This document shows positions 47,862-59,638 of a DNA stretch of 64,000 bases, in pieces. This DNA is from Castanea sativa (taxonomy: Eukaryota; Streptophyta; Magnoliopsida; Fagales; Fagaceae). The DNA is taken from positions 9,273,001 to 9,337,000 of the forward strand of contig NC_134013.1 in the NCBI RefSeq assembly GCF_040712315.1, written 5' to 3'. A program made the translations under genes and the position numbers. Positions within the stretch are counted from its first letter, which is position 1. The number at the start of each line of letters is the position of its first letter. The notes under the pieces were generated by a model. The model made no database searches and had not been told where the DNA came from. It saw only the letters and a program-made list of their open reading frames with translations.

Positions 47862-50800
47862 ATGGTGCTCTTCAAGGACTCCTCTTCATTCGGCAAGAAG
47901 TATCTCGTTGTTACTAAAGAATTGAATGAGACTAAGGAAGTAGACATATCAATGCTCGTTGAAAGGCCGATTATTGGTCAATTTGCGGAAAGGTGGCCTG
48001 AACTTAAAGACTCAAGAGACATTGTGGAGTGGACCTATGATGTCTCTCGGAATTCTAATTCCCCCTTTAGAGCGTGGTCTTTGCATAGCTCTCTTCACAA
48101 GAACACTGCAGAGTCTCGTTATCTAGTGACTCTTGGCCGTCGTATAATTTCAGGCGGAACATGTTGGGGCACTCTTTTCAAGATCAATGGAGAGTGGAGT
48201 TACATACCTCTATATTGGGAATGGCTCGAAGATGTTCTTTTTAGAAGCAAGAAGACTCTTGACAAGGCCCATATTTATGACGCAGTTTCAGCATCTTTGT
48301 ACACATATGATCGAAATGCCGATGTAATGCGAGCATTTTGCGAAGGATGGTGTCCACAAACCAACACCCTTCACACATCACTTGGCCAGATGTCTATCTC
48401 ACTTTAGGATTTGTATCGACTTGGCGGGCTTCCTATCTTTGGTCGTCTTTACGATGAAGCCATCCCTTGCTGCGAGGAATTGACAGGAAGTGACGAGGTA
48501 GAGATTCATCCCAAAGAGTTGTGAGCACCTATTTGCAGCCTTTCATCTTCTTAATTCTAAAAAGGAAGGGGAAGACCCACGTGTCTCGGCGAGCGATTGG
48601 GTCAACTTTTGGTGTAGATATGTAATGAAATATTCAAAACCACCAAGTCGAAGGACAAAGAGGTTAAGTCGTGCAATCAAGACTCATAATCCTGATGGTT
48701 CACTTAATAAAATTCAAGGCTGGTCCAAATGTGGGAAAAAGCCTTTTATTGAACTCAAGATTGCAGATGGGCTATGGGAAGAGACCTACTTAGCTGCATT
48801 ACTTTCTTGTTGGCTTTGCACCTTTGTTTTGCCAAGTGAAGATCCCAATACAATTCGCCCTGGAACCTTTAAGATTGCAAGCTTCATGGCAACAAGTTGC
48901 CCTTTTTGTCTAGCAATACCAGTTCTAGTTAGTCTCTACCAAGGACTAAACAAGATTGTTCATTCTTCTCCAATGATTAGTCGTTCAGGTGCCTGCTTCC
49001 CTGTTCATTATATTTATGGCTGGCTAAGTCTTTATTTTAGGACTCATTATGAGATTGATGTCCCAGGACCCAAGATGGTTGTATATTCTAGGGAAGGTGG
49101 GGCCAAACACTTTGATGAACATGAAGCGAGGAAGTTGATACAAGGTACTTCTATGCAATGGGACGCAAATTTGTATGTCAGGAATAGGGAGGAGACTTTT
49201 CTTGATGATGGAGGACTTTCTCGTAATTCATCGTCATATTTTATAAGTATCCGTTCTTCTTACTTGTCTATGCGTCAAGAGGGTCATCTCATAGTGGAAC
49301 CTTATAGTCCTTTTCGGTTTAGCCGTCAATTTGGACTTTGCCAAGACATTCCAGGTACCATTAAAGAGGACATTCGTCAAGGGACTTTGGATAAAATTGT
49401 GGAGTTTTGGAGATTATGCACTCTCTATAAGACTGGTTGCAAAGCATTCTTTCCAGTGTCTCCTACCCCATCTAATTTCAAACTTCATACTACAAGTGGC
49501 TACAAAAAGTGGTGGAATCATATTCATGGGAAGTATCTTGATGATGGTGTAAATATTTTGATTGCAAGTGCACATCCTCCTCCTTCCAAGAGTAAGGTAG
49601 TTCAGCCTATCAATGTCAAGAGCAACAATAATAAGGATATTCGATTACCCAAAGTTCATGTGGCAAACACCATCTCAAAACCTGTGAACCACCATATTCT
49701 GCCCAAGGAGTCTCAAAGTGTCACAACTAAATTGAAGAAGCCTCCTCTAAGGGCCCCATCTGTTGAAAGATCCTTAGAAGTGCATGATGCATTTGAAGGA
49801 GGAGCAAATCCAGTCTTTGAAGAAATGAGTGATGATAATGATAGTGATCATCATTGGAATCGGACTAAAAAGCCCAAATTGACAATACCTATCAACCCAA
49901 ATTCCCTTAGAGGCATCACAAGTGCTTCTGAAAACCTTGGGGGTGCAAAGAAGAAACTTTCCTTTTGTTTATGCAAAGTATATCTTACATGAACAATGTG
50001 TATCTGATTGCAGTCTGGTTAACAAGTTTTGAACATGGAGGTTGACAATGAGGCGGCTTGTGAGAATAATTCCAATCCACAATCTCTTGCTACATCATCA
50101 AGAAACAAAGTTCAGGTATTCATGATTAGTCTTTAACTCTTCTTCTTGCTTCTCTTCTTCTCTTTTATTTTTTTTTAGTTACTCCTTATGAACTATGTAT
50201 TATTATTTTTTTTTTCAGTCCGATCAGCGAACCTTGCCACTGGACATTGATAATGATGTGGCCTCAAATGATAGTGAAAGTTCAATTTTCGGTCCACGGT
50301 CATCTACTGCATTGCCAAGGAGCATAGAAGAGGTGGCTAATACCGATTCTAGGAAGAATGTTACAAGATCTCCTCAAAGAACTAAGTCTTGTGCTTCTGA
50401 AGTTTCTAAATATAATCCTAATGATGAAATTTTGAAGCGCCGCATTGATCTTGCATTGAATCTTTGGAAAAGTCTTCAACAAAAGATTGTTAGAACTCCA
50501 TTCAACCAGACATATTTACTCCTTGACAGGGCTAACAAGATTTTTGAGGCCATAACAACCAATCAAGCTATTGATCCTTCACCATTAGAAACATTGGTTG
50601 TAGAATATTTCGATAAGGCCAATACTTTTACATCTCTACAGTCTTCCTTATCCTCATGTATGACGCCCGAGCAGCATGACAAAAAGTTGACAGAATATAA
50701 AGTTCAACTAGATGATCAACTAAAGGTAGAGGGCGAATTATTAGCACATGGTGAGGCACTTAAGGATGGATTAGTGAACACCGATTCTAAAATAGCCGAG

Positions 50801-51037
50801 CTTCAAGAAGAACTGAAACGATTATTCACCCACAGGAAAGAACTTGAAGCTTCTGCCCTTGAAAATGATGAAAAGCTGTCAAGCCAGAAAGTAATCGTTT
50901 CAAATATCCGAGAAGAGATTTCTTCTGTAGAGACTTCTCACACTTTAAGCAATGCAGACACTGAATCCTTGGAGTTGTTAGAACAAGAATTAAGGACCGC
51001 CCGTGATGAATTAGAGAATTACAATTGGAAATATTGA
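47862..51037 (+). pseudogene. Plant mobile domain (PMD) protein gene carried by the retrotransposon
   Basis: Starts at the ATG 47862. The PMD part covers 47862 to about 49560, with AFCEGWCPQTNTLHTS, the signature ISL(W)DLYRLGGLPIFG, VSASDWVNFW, CWLCTFVLPSED and the PRTLASLM-like FKIASFMA. After a polar linker comes exon 50014-50115 and, behind a GT-AG intron, exon 50219-51037. This last exon encodes a Glu/Lys-rich coiled-coil segment and ends at 51035. Breaks are a TAG at 48405-48407 where the signature expects Trp (TGG to TAG), a one-base shift near 48515, and probably a TAA at 50020. The junction after 49940 is uncertain. PMD proteins of Arabidopsis (MAIN, MAIL1) act in the nucleus in gene expression and transposon silencing. 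What transposon-borne versions do is not established. The gene lies between pol and 3' LTR, antisense. Confidence 0.85.
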
Positions 51038-51206
51038 CTTGTAATAGATAATCATTATAACTATCTACTTCTTTTCTTTTTTCCTTCTTTTTTTTTTTTT
51101 TTTGTGAACAATAAAGGAATTCCATCATGTCATTTATTTTCTCAATGGATTGTTTATTTCTCTAGCTCTTGTTTCAATAATTAAAAGATTTTTTTTTTCT
51201 TTTGAC

Positions 51207-51404
51207 ATGTGACTGAACCTAGCATAGAATACCAAGTTGCCTACGTACCCCTTGAGGGGGATCAAGTCATTACGTAGTTGAAGGATTTTTTTTTTTTTTT
51301 TTTTTTTGTGGATATGTGACTGAACTTAGCATAGAATGCCAAGCTGCCTATGTACGCCTTGAGGGGGATCAAGTCATTACGTAGTTCAAGGATTTTTTTT
51401 TTTT
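51207..51404. repeat. 107-bp tandem duplication between PMD gene and pol end
   Basis: Copies start at 51207 and 51314 with atgtgactgaac, then tagcatagaat, ccaag, ttgagggggatcaagtcatt and acgtagtt, and end in a poly-T run. They lie in the convergent 3' region of the antisense gene and pol. Confidence 0.85.
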
Positions 51405-51496
51405 GTGAACACCTTTAAGAGTAATGGAAAAACATCATGTACCCTTTGAGTGTTGAGGTAGGCAGTTTAGGCTCCTACCAAGGAGTGCTTCAATCT

Positions 51497-54400
51497 TTAG
51501 GCATAATAACATTTCAAGAATTTGCCGTTGATAGGACCAACTCTTAAACCATCTTCAGCAACCAACTTGTATGCTCCATTTGTATAGGCTTCTTGAACAA
51601 CATATGGTCCCTCCCATTTTGAAACAAACTTGTTCTTAGTGCGATGGGTGATAATGATGGGTCTTCGTACAGCAAGAACCAAATCTCCAACTTGAAAAGA
51701 TCGAGGACGAACCTTTTTGTTGAAAGTCCTAGAAATGCGAGCTCGATAACACTCAAGGCGTTGTTGTGCCCCCAGCCTTTTTTCATCCAATGCTTCTAAT
51801 TCTTCAAGTCGTAAACGAACATTGTCTTCATTAGAAAGACCTTCTTGAATAGCAATCCTTAATGAAGGAATTTGGCGTTCAAGTGGTAGAACAGTTTCTA
51901 CCCCATAAACAAGAGAATAGGGTGTGGCTTGGGTAGGTGTTCGATATGTTGTACGATACGCCCATAAGGCTTCCTCAACTCTTTCATGCCAATCTCTTTT
52001 TGACTTCCCTACAACTTTCTTGAGCAAATTGCATAGAGTCTTATTAAAGGCTTTTGCCAGACCATTGGTTGGAGCATTATACATGGAGGAATTATGCTGT
52101 TTAAAACCAAAGTCATTGCAAAGTTTGTCCATCAACTTATTGTAGAATTCCTTCCCATTATCAGTGATGATGTAACAGGGTACACCATACCTAAAGATGA
52201 TATTTCTTTTGATGAAGTTCACGATAGTTTCCTTCTTCACTTCACGAAATACAGTAGCCTCAGCCCACTTTGAGAAATAATCTGTCACAGCTAGGATATA
52301 TGAATGTCCATCAGAAGATTTTGGCGTCAATGGCCCAACCACATCTAATCCCCAAGCATCAAATGGCCATGAAGCTACAGTAGGATGTAGGGGTTCTGGA
52401 GGTTGATGAATGAAGTTTGCATGGAATTGACATGCTGAGTATCTTTTCGCATATTCCATACAATCCTTGACCATAGTGGGCCAATAATAACCCATCCGCT
52501 TAATTTGAAAATGGAGTTTAGGACCTGACTGGTGAGCACCACAAATCCCTGAATGAGCTTCTTCAAGTGCCTTGGCAACTTCCTTATCATCCAAGCAACG
52601 AAGGAGAAGACCATCAAAAGAATGGCAATATAAAGTATTCTTGTAATAAACAAAACGTGGAGCTCGTCGCCGAATTTCAGTTCTATGTCGAGGGTCATTG
52701 GGCAATTTTCCATGTTCTATATAATCAATGATAGGTTGCCGCCAATCTTCTCTTTCTATTTCAAAAACTGAAATTGCGTTTACTTCTTCTTCTATCTCAT
52801 CCTCATCAAAGTTTGGAGGTATTACCCATGTTTGGCATATTGGAATCTTTATTTCGGGATCTTGTAAGGTAAGAGCCGTTGCTAATTTTGCCAAGGCATC
52901 AGCTTGTTTATTCTCATTTCTTGGGACATGTGTAATACTAACGTGATCAAACCATCCCAAAAGCCTCTTGGCGTATTTTCAATATGGAATCAATTCTGGT
53001 TTCTTCACGTCATAGTGCAGAAGCACTTGATTTATGATTAACTTTGAATCACCAAAGACTTCCAAACGAGTTGTTTTTGCACCATTGCCATTTCAAGACC
53101 TAGGATTAGTGCTTGATATTCAGCAACATTGTTTGAACAACATTCTGTAAGAGTAAATGCATATGGGAGTATATCTCCTTCTAGAGTTACAAACACTACT
53201 CCAGCACCGGCACCACAACGTTGAACAGTTCCATCAAAGAACATCCTCCAAGGCTATGAAATTTCAACGAGCATTACTTCTTCATCAGGAAGGTCATCAA
53301 ACATCTCTCAATCATCAGGAATAGGATGGTCAGCAAGGAAGTCGGCCAAAGCTTGTCCTTTCACTGCTTTTTGTTGGACATATATTATCTCGAACTCTTG
53401 GAGTAAGAGAGCCCATTTTGCTAGCCTTCCCAAAAGAACTGGCTTAGTCATAATGTATTTAATGGGATCTGCCCGTGAGATGAGCCGTATTGAATGGGCA
53501 TGCAAGTAATGTCTTAGCTTTTGAATGGCAAACATCAAAGCTAAACATGTCTTTTCAATTGGTAAATAATTGAATTTAGCACCATGCAAGGTTCTACTCA
53601 AGTAATAGAGAGCGTTCTCCTTTCCTTCTTCATTTTCTTGAGCCAGAAGCACTCCTAATGATCGTTCTTGTGCTGCTATGTAAAGAATAAGTGGCCACCC
53701 CTGTATGGGTGCTCGCAGAACAGGGGGATTTAGCAAGTATGTTTTGATGCTTTCGAAAGCATTTCTACATGCTTGATCCCACTTGAATGGGACATCTTTC
53801 TTCATAAGGCGACTGAAAGGTTGACAGCGTCCTGCCAAGTTGGATATAAACCTTCTGATGTAAGCAAGCTTTCCTTGAAGACTTTTGAGCTCATGAATAT
53901 TTCGAGGTTCTGGCATTTTTTGAATAGCATCAATCTTCGATCTATCAATTTCAATTCCTCGGTGTCGAACTATGAATCTTAGGAATTTTCCTGATGTAAC
54001 TCCAAATGCACACTTCATGGGGTTCATTTTAAGTTGGTACCTACGAAGTCGCTCAAAGACTTGACGAAGGTCTTGCAGATGCTCCATTCTCTTCTTCGAC
54101 TTCACAACCAGATCATCAACATAGCACTCTACATTCTTGTGAAGTATGTCATCAAATATTCTTTGCATCACCCTTTGATAAGTGGCGCCTGCATTCTTTA
54201 ATCCGAAAGGCATAACTTTATAGCAGTATATTCCTTTTGGAGTACGAAAAGTAGTGAGCTCTTCATCTTTTGGAGCCATGCGAATTTGATTGTAACCAGA
54301 GAACCCATCCATAAATGAAGGAGCTTCATGGCCTACTGTAGCATCAACCATAATTTCTGTTAAAGGAAGAGGAAATTCGTCTTTTGGACATGCCCTGTTA

Positions 54401-57400
54401 AGGTCACGAAAGTCGACACAAACACGAATTTGCCCATTCTTCTTTCTTACAGGGACAATGTTTGATACCCATGTGGGATACTTGACTTCACGAATAAAGC
54501 CAGCTTCAATAAGCTTGTTTACCTCACCTTCAATCTAGGAGATTAACTCAAGCCGGAACCTACGTTGTGCTTGCTTCGTTGGTCGCACCCCATGCCTTAC
54601 TGATAAGTGGTGAACAGCGACCTTCGGATCTAGGCCTGGCATTTCTTTGTATGTCCAAGCAAAAACATCCCTATATTCTTTGAGGAGTTCAACATAAGCA
54701 TCTTCTTCCTCTAGGGACAAATTTGCATTTATAAAGACTGGCCTATGTTCTTCGGTAGCGCTAATGTTAACTTCCTTTAATTCATCAACTGTAGCCTGCA
54801 CGCCTTCTTCAAATGTGGGTGGAGCATCTTTAGCATCGTTTTCAATAGGGGACTCCACCTTTGTGACTTCAGTGATTGTTATATGATTTACTGAAACGGC
54901 AACCTCGTCTTTCACCTTTTGTTTTGTGGACACCATTGTACGTTTTTTTGCAGTTAAGGTTTCTCCAGTATTTACTTCCCAAATACTTCTACGCTTCATG
55001 CGAGATGGAATGGAGTTGCGAACCTCATTTGAATCTTGATCCATAAGGAGTGTCTCGTCAACATCTCTGTGAAGGAAATTTGACATCTTATTTTGCTTTT
55101 GTCATAACTTCTCATCCTTTGAGAGTTGAGAAGAAGTAGCATAACTAAGTCTTGTAAGAGCAGAACTTCGAGTGCTATTTTGGGAAGAAGTTGAATGACT
55201 GAGTCTTATAAGAACAGAGCTTCAAGTGCCGTTAATGAAGTTATCATCTTCTTGTGTCCCCAACCTGTCAAAGACTGAGATAGGGGGAGTGGGTTGGCCA
55301 ATGCGATAAAAAACAGTTGGTTTCTTTGATGGCTTTGAAGATTGTTCTTCTTCTGTATCATCTGCCGAAATCACCAAAACACTAACTTTCCGAATGGGGA
55401 TATGAATGGGAGTTGGTGGAGTATATCCAATTCCGGCCTTAGAACTTGTTGCCCCAACACCCTTGGCTTTTGATGTCTTTTGTCCTTTTCCAGAGGCTTC
55501 AGGGATAAGCTTACCCAAACCAGTTGGCTTCTCATGGTTATAACCAGCCTTAGCCATGAGTCTATATGCGTTAGGGTCAAAACCCTCTTCTGTTCTTTTA
55601 GAGGGCAAAGTCCCATGCTCAACAATCGGCCCTTGGGATGGTCTTGTAAACCCTTTCAATGGTTGACTTGAGGATTTTGGTTTTATGATTTTAGTAATTG
55701 GCAGGTTTAATCCTTGCAAATCCTTTGATATTGACTCCTTATCTCTTGAAAATGGGGATTGGCCTTCTTTTCTTTTGGCGACTGGAACATAGTGTAGCAC
55801 AGGGGCTACTCTAGTTATTTCTGAAGTATGATGCTTCCTATCTTCTATAAAAGTCTCGGTTTGCTTGGTTTCCTTCTCCTCAATTGGAGAATTAATCCTT
55901 GAAGCTTTGGAATGGGGCTTTTCTTCTTTGCTAGATAGTGAAGCCACAACTTGGGTTTCTTCCAAGTAAAATTTTGCATCCGCAAAGTGTGACTCGGCTA
56001 CAGTAAAGGGTTTGTCATCAGCCACTATCTTCTTGACTTGTCCATCTTGAAAATATTTAAGGCATTGGTGATATGTAGATGGCACAACACCATACTCATG
56101 CAACCATGGTCTTCCAATAAGCAGCTTATAAGTGGTCTTGGCATCGATGATGTGAAAGAGTGCGCTTGATTCCATTTCACCAATGAGCATTTGAAGTCTA
56201 ATCTTCCCAATAGCTCTTTGTCCACCCTGATTAAAGCCTTGAATCATTAACTTACTGGGAAGTAGTTCATCCAAGGAGATTCCTAAATCTTTCAATATTT
56301 TGAGTGGGAGAATATTGACTGCAGACCCACCATCGATAAGGATACGATTGACTCGTTGTTCTCGAATGTACCCAGTTACAAACAAGGGGCGATTGTGAAT
56401 CTTGGGGCCCAATAAACGATCATCATCAGTGAAAATGATTGAAGACCAGCATGCCATATACACGATAGCTCGTTTTGTCTCCTCCTCGCAATCTGATTCT
56501 TATTCATCACTTATTTGATAGCATGTGAGAGATGAAAAGACATAATCTTGAAAATGCCGAGGGATGAATTCTTGTAAAGTAACTGGTTGTCGTGGGCTTT
56601 GCACGGATTTACCTTCAAGAGATAGTACTGCTACTTCAGTTCTAGGCTTCATCACCTTCGTTGGCCTTTTTACTGCACAAGGTGACTTTGGACTCTCCTT
56701 TGTATGTACATTGTATTTTGCTTTATGATTCTTTCGTTGAGTCACAAGGGTCCATCCTTCTTCATCGGTAACTGAAGGTTCATCTTTATAAGCATGTTCA
56801 TCCCTATGAGGGTCGTCATCAGATATCTCAAGAATTGGTACTGGGGAGAAAGGTACCTTTACCTCAATGGGCTCAAATGAACCAAATTGAATGGTAAGAA
56901 AAGTAGAAGTGGTTGTTGAGGCCACCATGGCAAGATTAGAAGTCACAACTTCATCATCAAATGTGATCTTTCCTTGGTAGGCTAGCTCCATAATTTTATC
57001 TTTCAGCACAAAACATCGTTCTATAGGGTGGCCTATGAGGCGATGATACTTGCAATACTTAGGGTCATTTGTTTGGTTAGCTTCTTCAGGACGCTTCATC
57101 TCTGGTAGCTCAATCAACTTCAACTCAAGTAAATGATCCAACATATTGGAGATATCGAAATCAGGGAACGGATATTTTTTTTCTTGCATCTCTTGTAATG
57201 TTGGTCTTCTTCTTCCTTTATCTTAAGTGAAAGTAGGCATTTGTTCTTTCATCTTGGGCTTAATCGGAACTTTGAGAGGAGCAGTAGTTACAATCAAAGA
57301 CTGCTTGTTTTTCGGTTTAGGAGGGAATTTGCCCCTTTTGCGAGTATCTTGTCTTTCTCTCCCCTTACGGGGTTCTTGAACAGGGGGACCTTGGTGGCCA

Positions 57401-58698
57401 TTGGAGGCAATGCTAAGCTCCATGTCATGAGCATGTGTTGCTAATTCTTCAAATTTTTTAGGCTTTATTCCTTGAAGAATATAGCTTATAGCCCAATTCA
57501 TTCCTTGAATGCACATCTCAATTGCAGACGCCTCTGATAATTGATCCTTGCAGTTGAGACTTAGATTTCTCCACCGCTAAATGTAATCGATAACAGGCTC
57601 TTCTTTCCATTGCTTTGAATTGGTGAGTTCTATCATGCTAACAGTACGTCGAGTACTATAGAAACGATTTAGGAATTCTCGCTCCATTTGATTCCAACTA
57701 TCAATGGAGCCAGGTGCTAGATCGGTATACCAATCAAATGCATTTCCCTTCAAAGAGCAAACAAATTGCTTAACCATGAGATCCCCATAAGTTCCAACAT
57801 TGTTACAAGTTTCCACAAAATGGGCTACATGTTGCCTTGGATTGTCTTTTCCTTCAAATTGTTGGAACTTCGATGGCTGATAGTTTTGAGGCATCCTCAA
57901 GAGATCTATCCTTTAAGTGTATGGTTTAGCATAGGCAATGGATGCTTGACTTCCGCCCCCAACTTGATCTTTGATAGCTTCCTTGATTAACTCCTTGAGC
58001 TGGTCAGGAAAGATAGACCCATCTGTAGAGAAATTGAGATCCTTTGTTGAACTCTCGGGTTTGTCATTATGGGTTTGGTTTGGCCTAGAGCTTTCATCTT
58101 CGCGATTCAGTCCAGATGTATTCCCCATCTTATCCATTAGGAGAGTTATTTGCGCATCTCTCAATGCTTCCCTTTCTTTCATAGAATTCATTAATTCTTC
58201 TAAAGTCTGAGCTATAGTCGAGACTTGTTCCTCCAAAGATGTTGTGTTAGTCATCATGACTGGCATATCAGATGAACTAATAGAGCGAGGAGAATCCAGA
58301 TGCTTGGAAGTAGGGATATCTTCTGAAAAGGAGAACTCAGAGTCGTCAGGTAATTTGTTCTCTTCTTCAGCTATTGGAACTTCTTGGATTGATTCCGAAG
58401 TTCGAGACAAAGCTGGTTGAGACAACATTTCTTTGACAAGACCAGCTACGTCTTTGCTTGCCCTTTGCGTAGACGAAGCTGTTCGCGACTTCTGAGCTTT
58501 AGGAGCGTTGGATACAAGTGAGGGCCGAGATATGGGTGTTGTTTGAGCATAAACCTCTGCAAGAGCCTTTGTTCTTCCCCTTGTCATGGGTCCAGTATAG
58601 GAAGTGTCAAAACTTGATGAAGAGTTCAAATCCATTATAGGATCAAGTTCACTTGTTCCAAAAAGAGGGTTGTTGATTTGAATATTCTTTGAAGCCAT
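51497..58698 (-). pseudogene. gag-pol of the young gypsy element (single frame with stops)
   Basis: Read on the minus strand from the ATG 58698. Gag: 58698 to about 56500, with the capsid part near 57900-57450 and a CX2H...HX4C knuckle (YCKYH...GHPIERC) near 57060-57010. Protease: IDGGS with Asp at 56334-56332. RT: from about 54500, YVDD at 54123-54112. RNase H runs to about 53310 and an archaeal-type RNase H covers about 53240-52850. Integrase: 52700-51497, ending LKCYYA. The frame is constant from 58698 to about 53030 and is cut by stops at 57913, 57577, 57223, 56500, 55222, 55102, 54535, 53308 and 53254. One frameshift lies between 53038 and 52960, after which the frame is open to 51497. 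The integrase zinc motif has lost one cysteine (KRYSACQ) and the catalytic Glu is Lys (AAA at 52052-52054). A 54-bp unit is duplicated near 55235-55125. Confidence 0.92.
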
Positions 58699-58751
58699 AG
58701 GACTTCAAATGATATGACAAATTGATGAAGAAGAGATGAGAGGCATAGATT

Positions 58752-58769
58752 GTCCCACCGGGCGTGCCA
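58752..58769 (-). other. Primer-binding site of the young gypsy element
   Basis: In element sense TGGCACGCCCGGTGGGAC, six bases behind the 5' LTR, starting with the TGG that pairs with tRNA CCA. The tRNA is not assigned. Confidence 0.65.
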
Positions 58770-58775
58770 AAAATT

Positions 58776-59633
58776 TGTAAACACAAAATTTTCAATTGAA
58801 GAAAAATCAAACAAATTGAAAAATGGGTTCTACAAATATATTTTTTGTATTAATCAAGTAATGAGTTCAATCTCTGTTTTGACAAGTGCTCCTCTGATTC
58901 TATCTTCTTTATGGTCTTGACTCAAACGCGTAATTTTCTTCAATTTGGTTGAAAGATGGATCAAATGGTCTTCACAACGAATCTCTGGCTTTGAGCTTGT
59001 TAGAGATTTGTTGTCCTTCAAGTTCTTCAAGCCCTTCGAATGTTCTTCAAATTCTTTAAATGTTCTTCAAATCCTTCAAAGATTCTTGAGACAGAATTTC
59101 TCCAGAGCTTGGGCCTCTTGAAAACTTTTTTTTTTCTCTCCCCAAAATGAGGGGGGATGTCCTCTATTTATAGTGATTTCAAAGGATAAGCTCCACTATG
59201 AATTGATATGCTTGAAAGTATATAGCAGACTTTTGATTGACCCAAATTCTTCTTAGAGATAATTATCTCTATTTATCTATTTTGAAAAAAATCATATTTT
59301 GATAAAGAAAATAATCAATAAAGATAAAATAATTATCTCTATTTTATTTATTTAATAAAGATAATTATATACCAATTTTGAATAGAAAAATTATCTTTAT
59401 TTTATTTATTTATTTATTTTAATAAAGATAATTACCCATAAATTTTGAATAGGAAATTTATCTTTATCTTGTGGGCCAAATGACATGTGGCAAATTTTGA
59501 TATGCCAATGTGATGCCAATTTGGATGACACATGTCATCATCTAATTTAATTAATTTAATGACATTAATTTAGATTTTGCCATTAAATTTTGATGTGGCA
59601 TTTTATAATTGGCTTAAAATTTTGCCTCTTACA
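58776..59633 (-). repeat. 5' LTR of the young gypsy element
   Basis: In element sense TGTAAGAGGC ... GTTTACA. A TATA box (TATAAATA, 59172-59165) for the genomic transcript is present, about 360 bp upstream of the PBS. Confidence 0.92.
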
Positions 59634-59638
59634 ACCAC

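Larger units (their letters stand above)
45048..59633 (-). mobile_element. Young Ty3/gypsy Tat-type retrotransposon, 14.6 kb, carrying an antisense PMD gene
   Basis: A perfect target duplication ACCAC lies at 45043-45047 and 59634-59638. LTRs of 857 and 858 bp differ at about 14 positions plus one indel by eye (under 2 percent), so insertion is recent. In the sense of the element (minus strand) the order is LTR, PBS, gag, protease, RT, RNase H, archaeal-type RNase H, integrase, then an oppositely transcribed PMD gene and the 3' LTR. Gag-pol has stops and one shift. Confidence 0.93.

Noticed and set aside
47862..51037. PMD gene as a host gene interrupted by a retrotransposon
   Set aside because: The ACCAC duplication encloses LTRs, pol and PMD gene together, and the gene lies between pol and 3' LTR. 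So it is cargo and not flanking host DNA.
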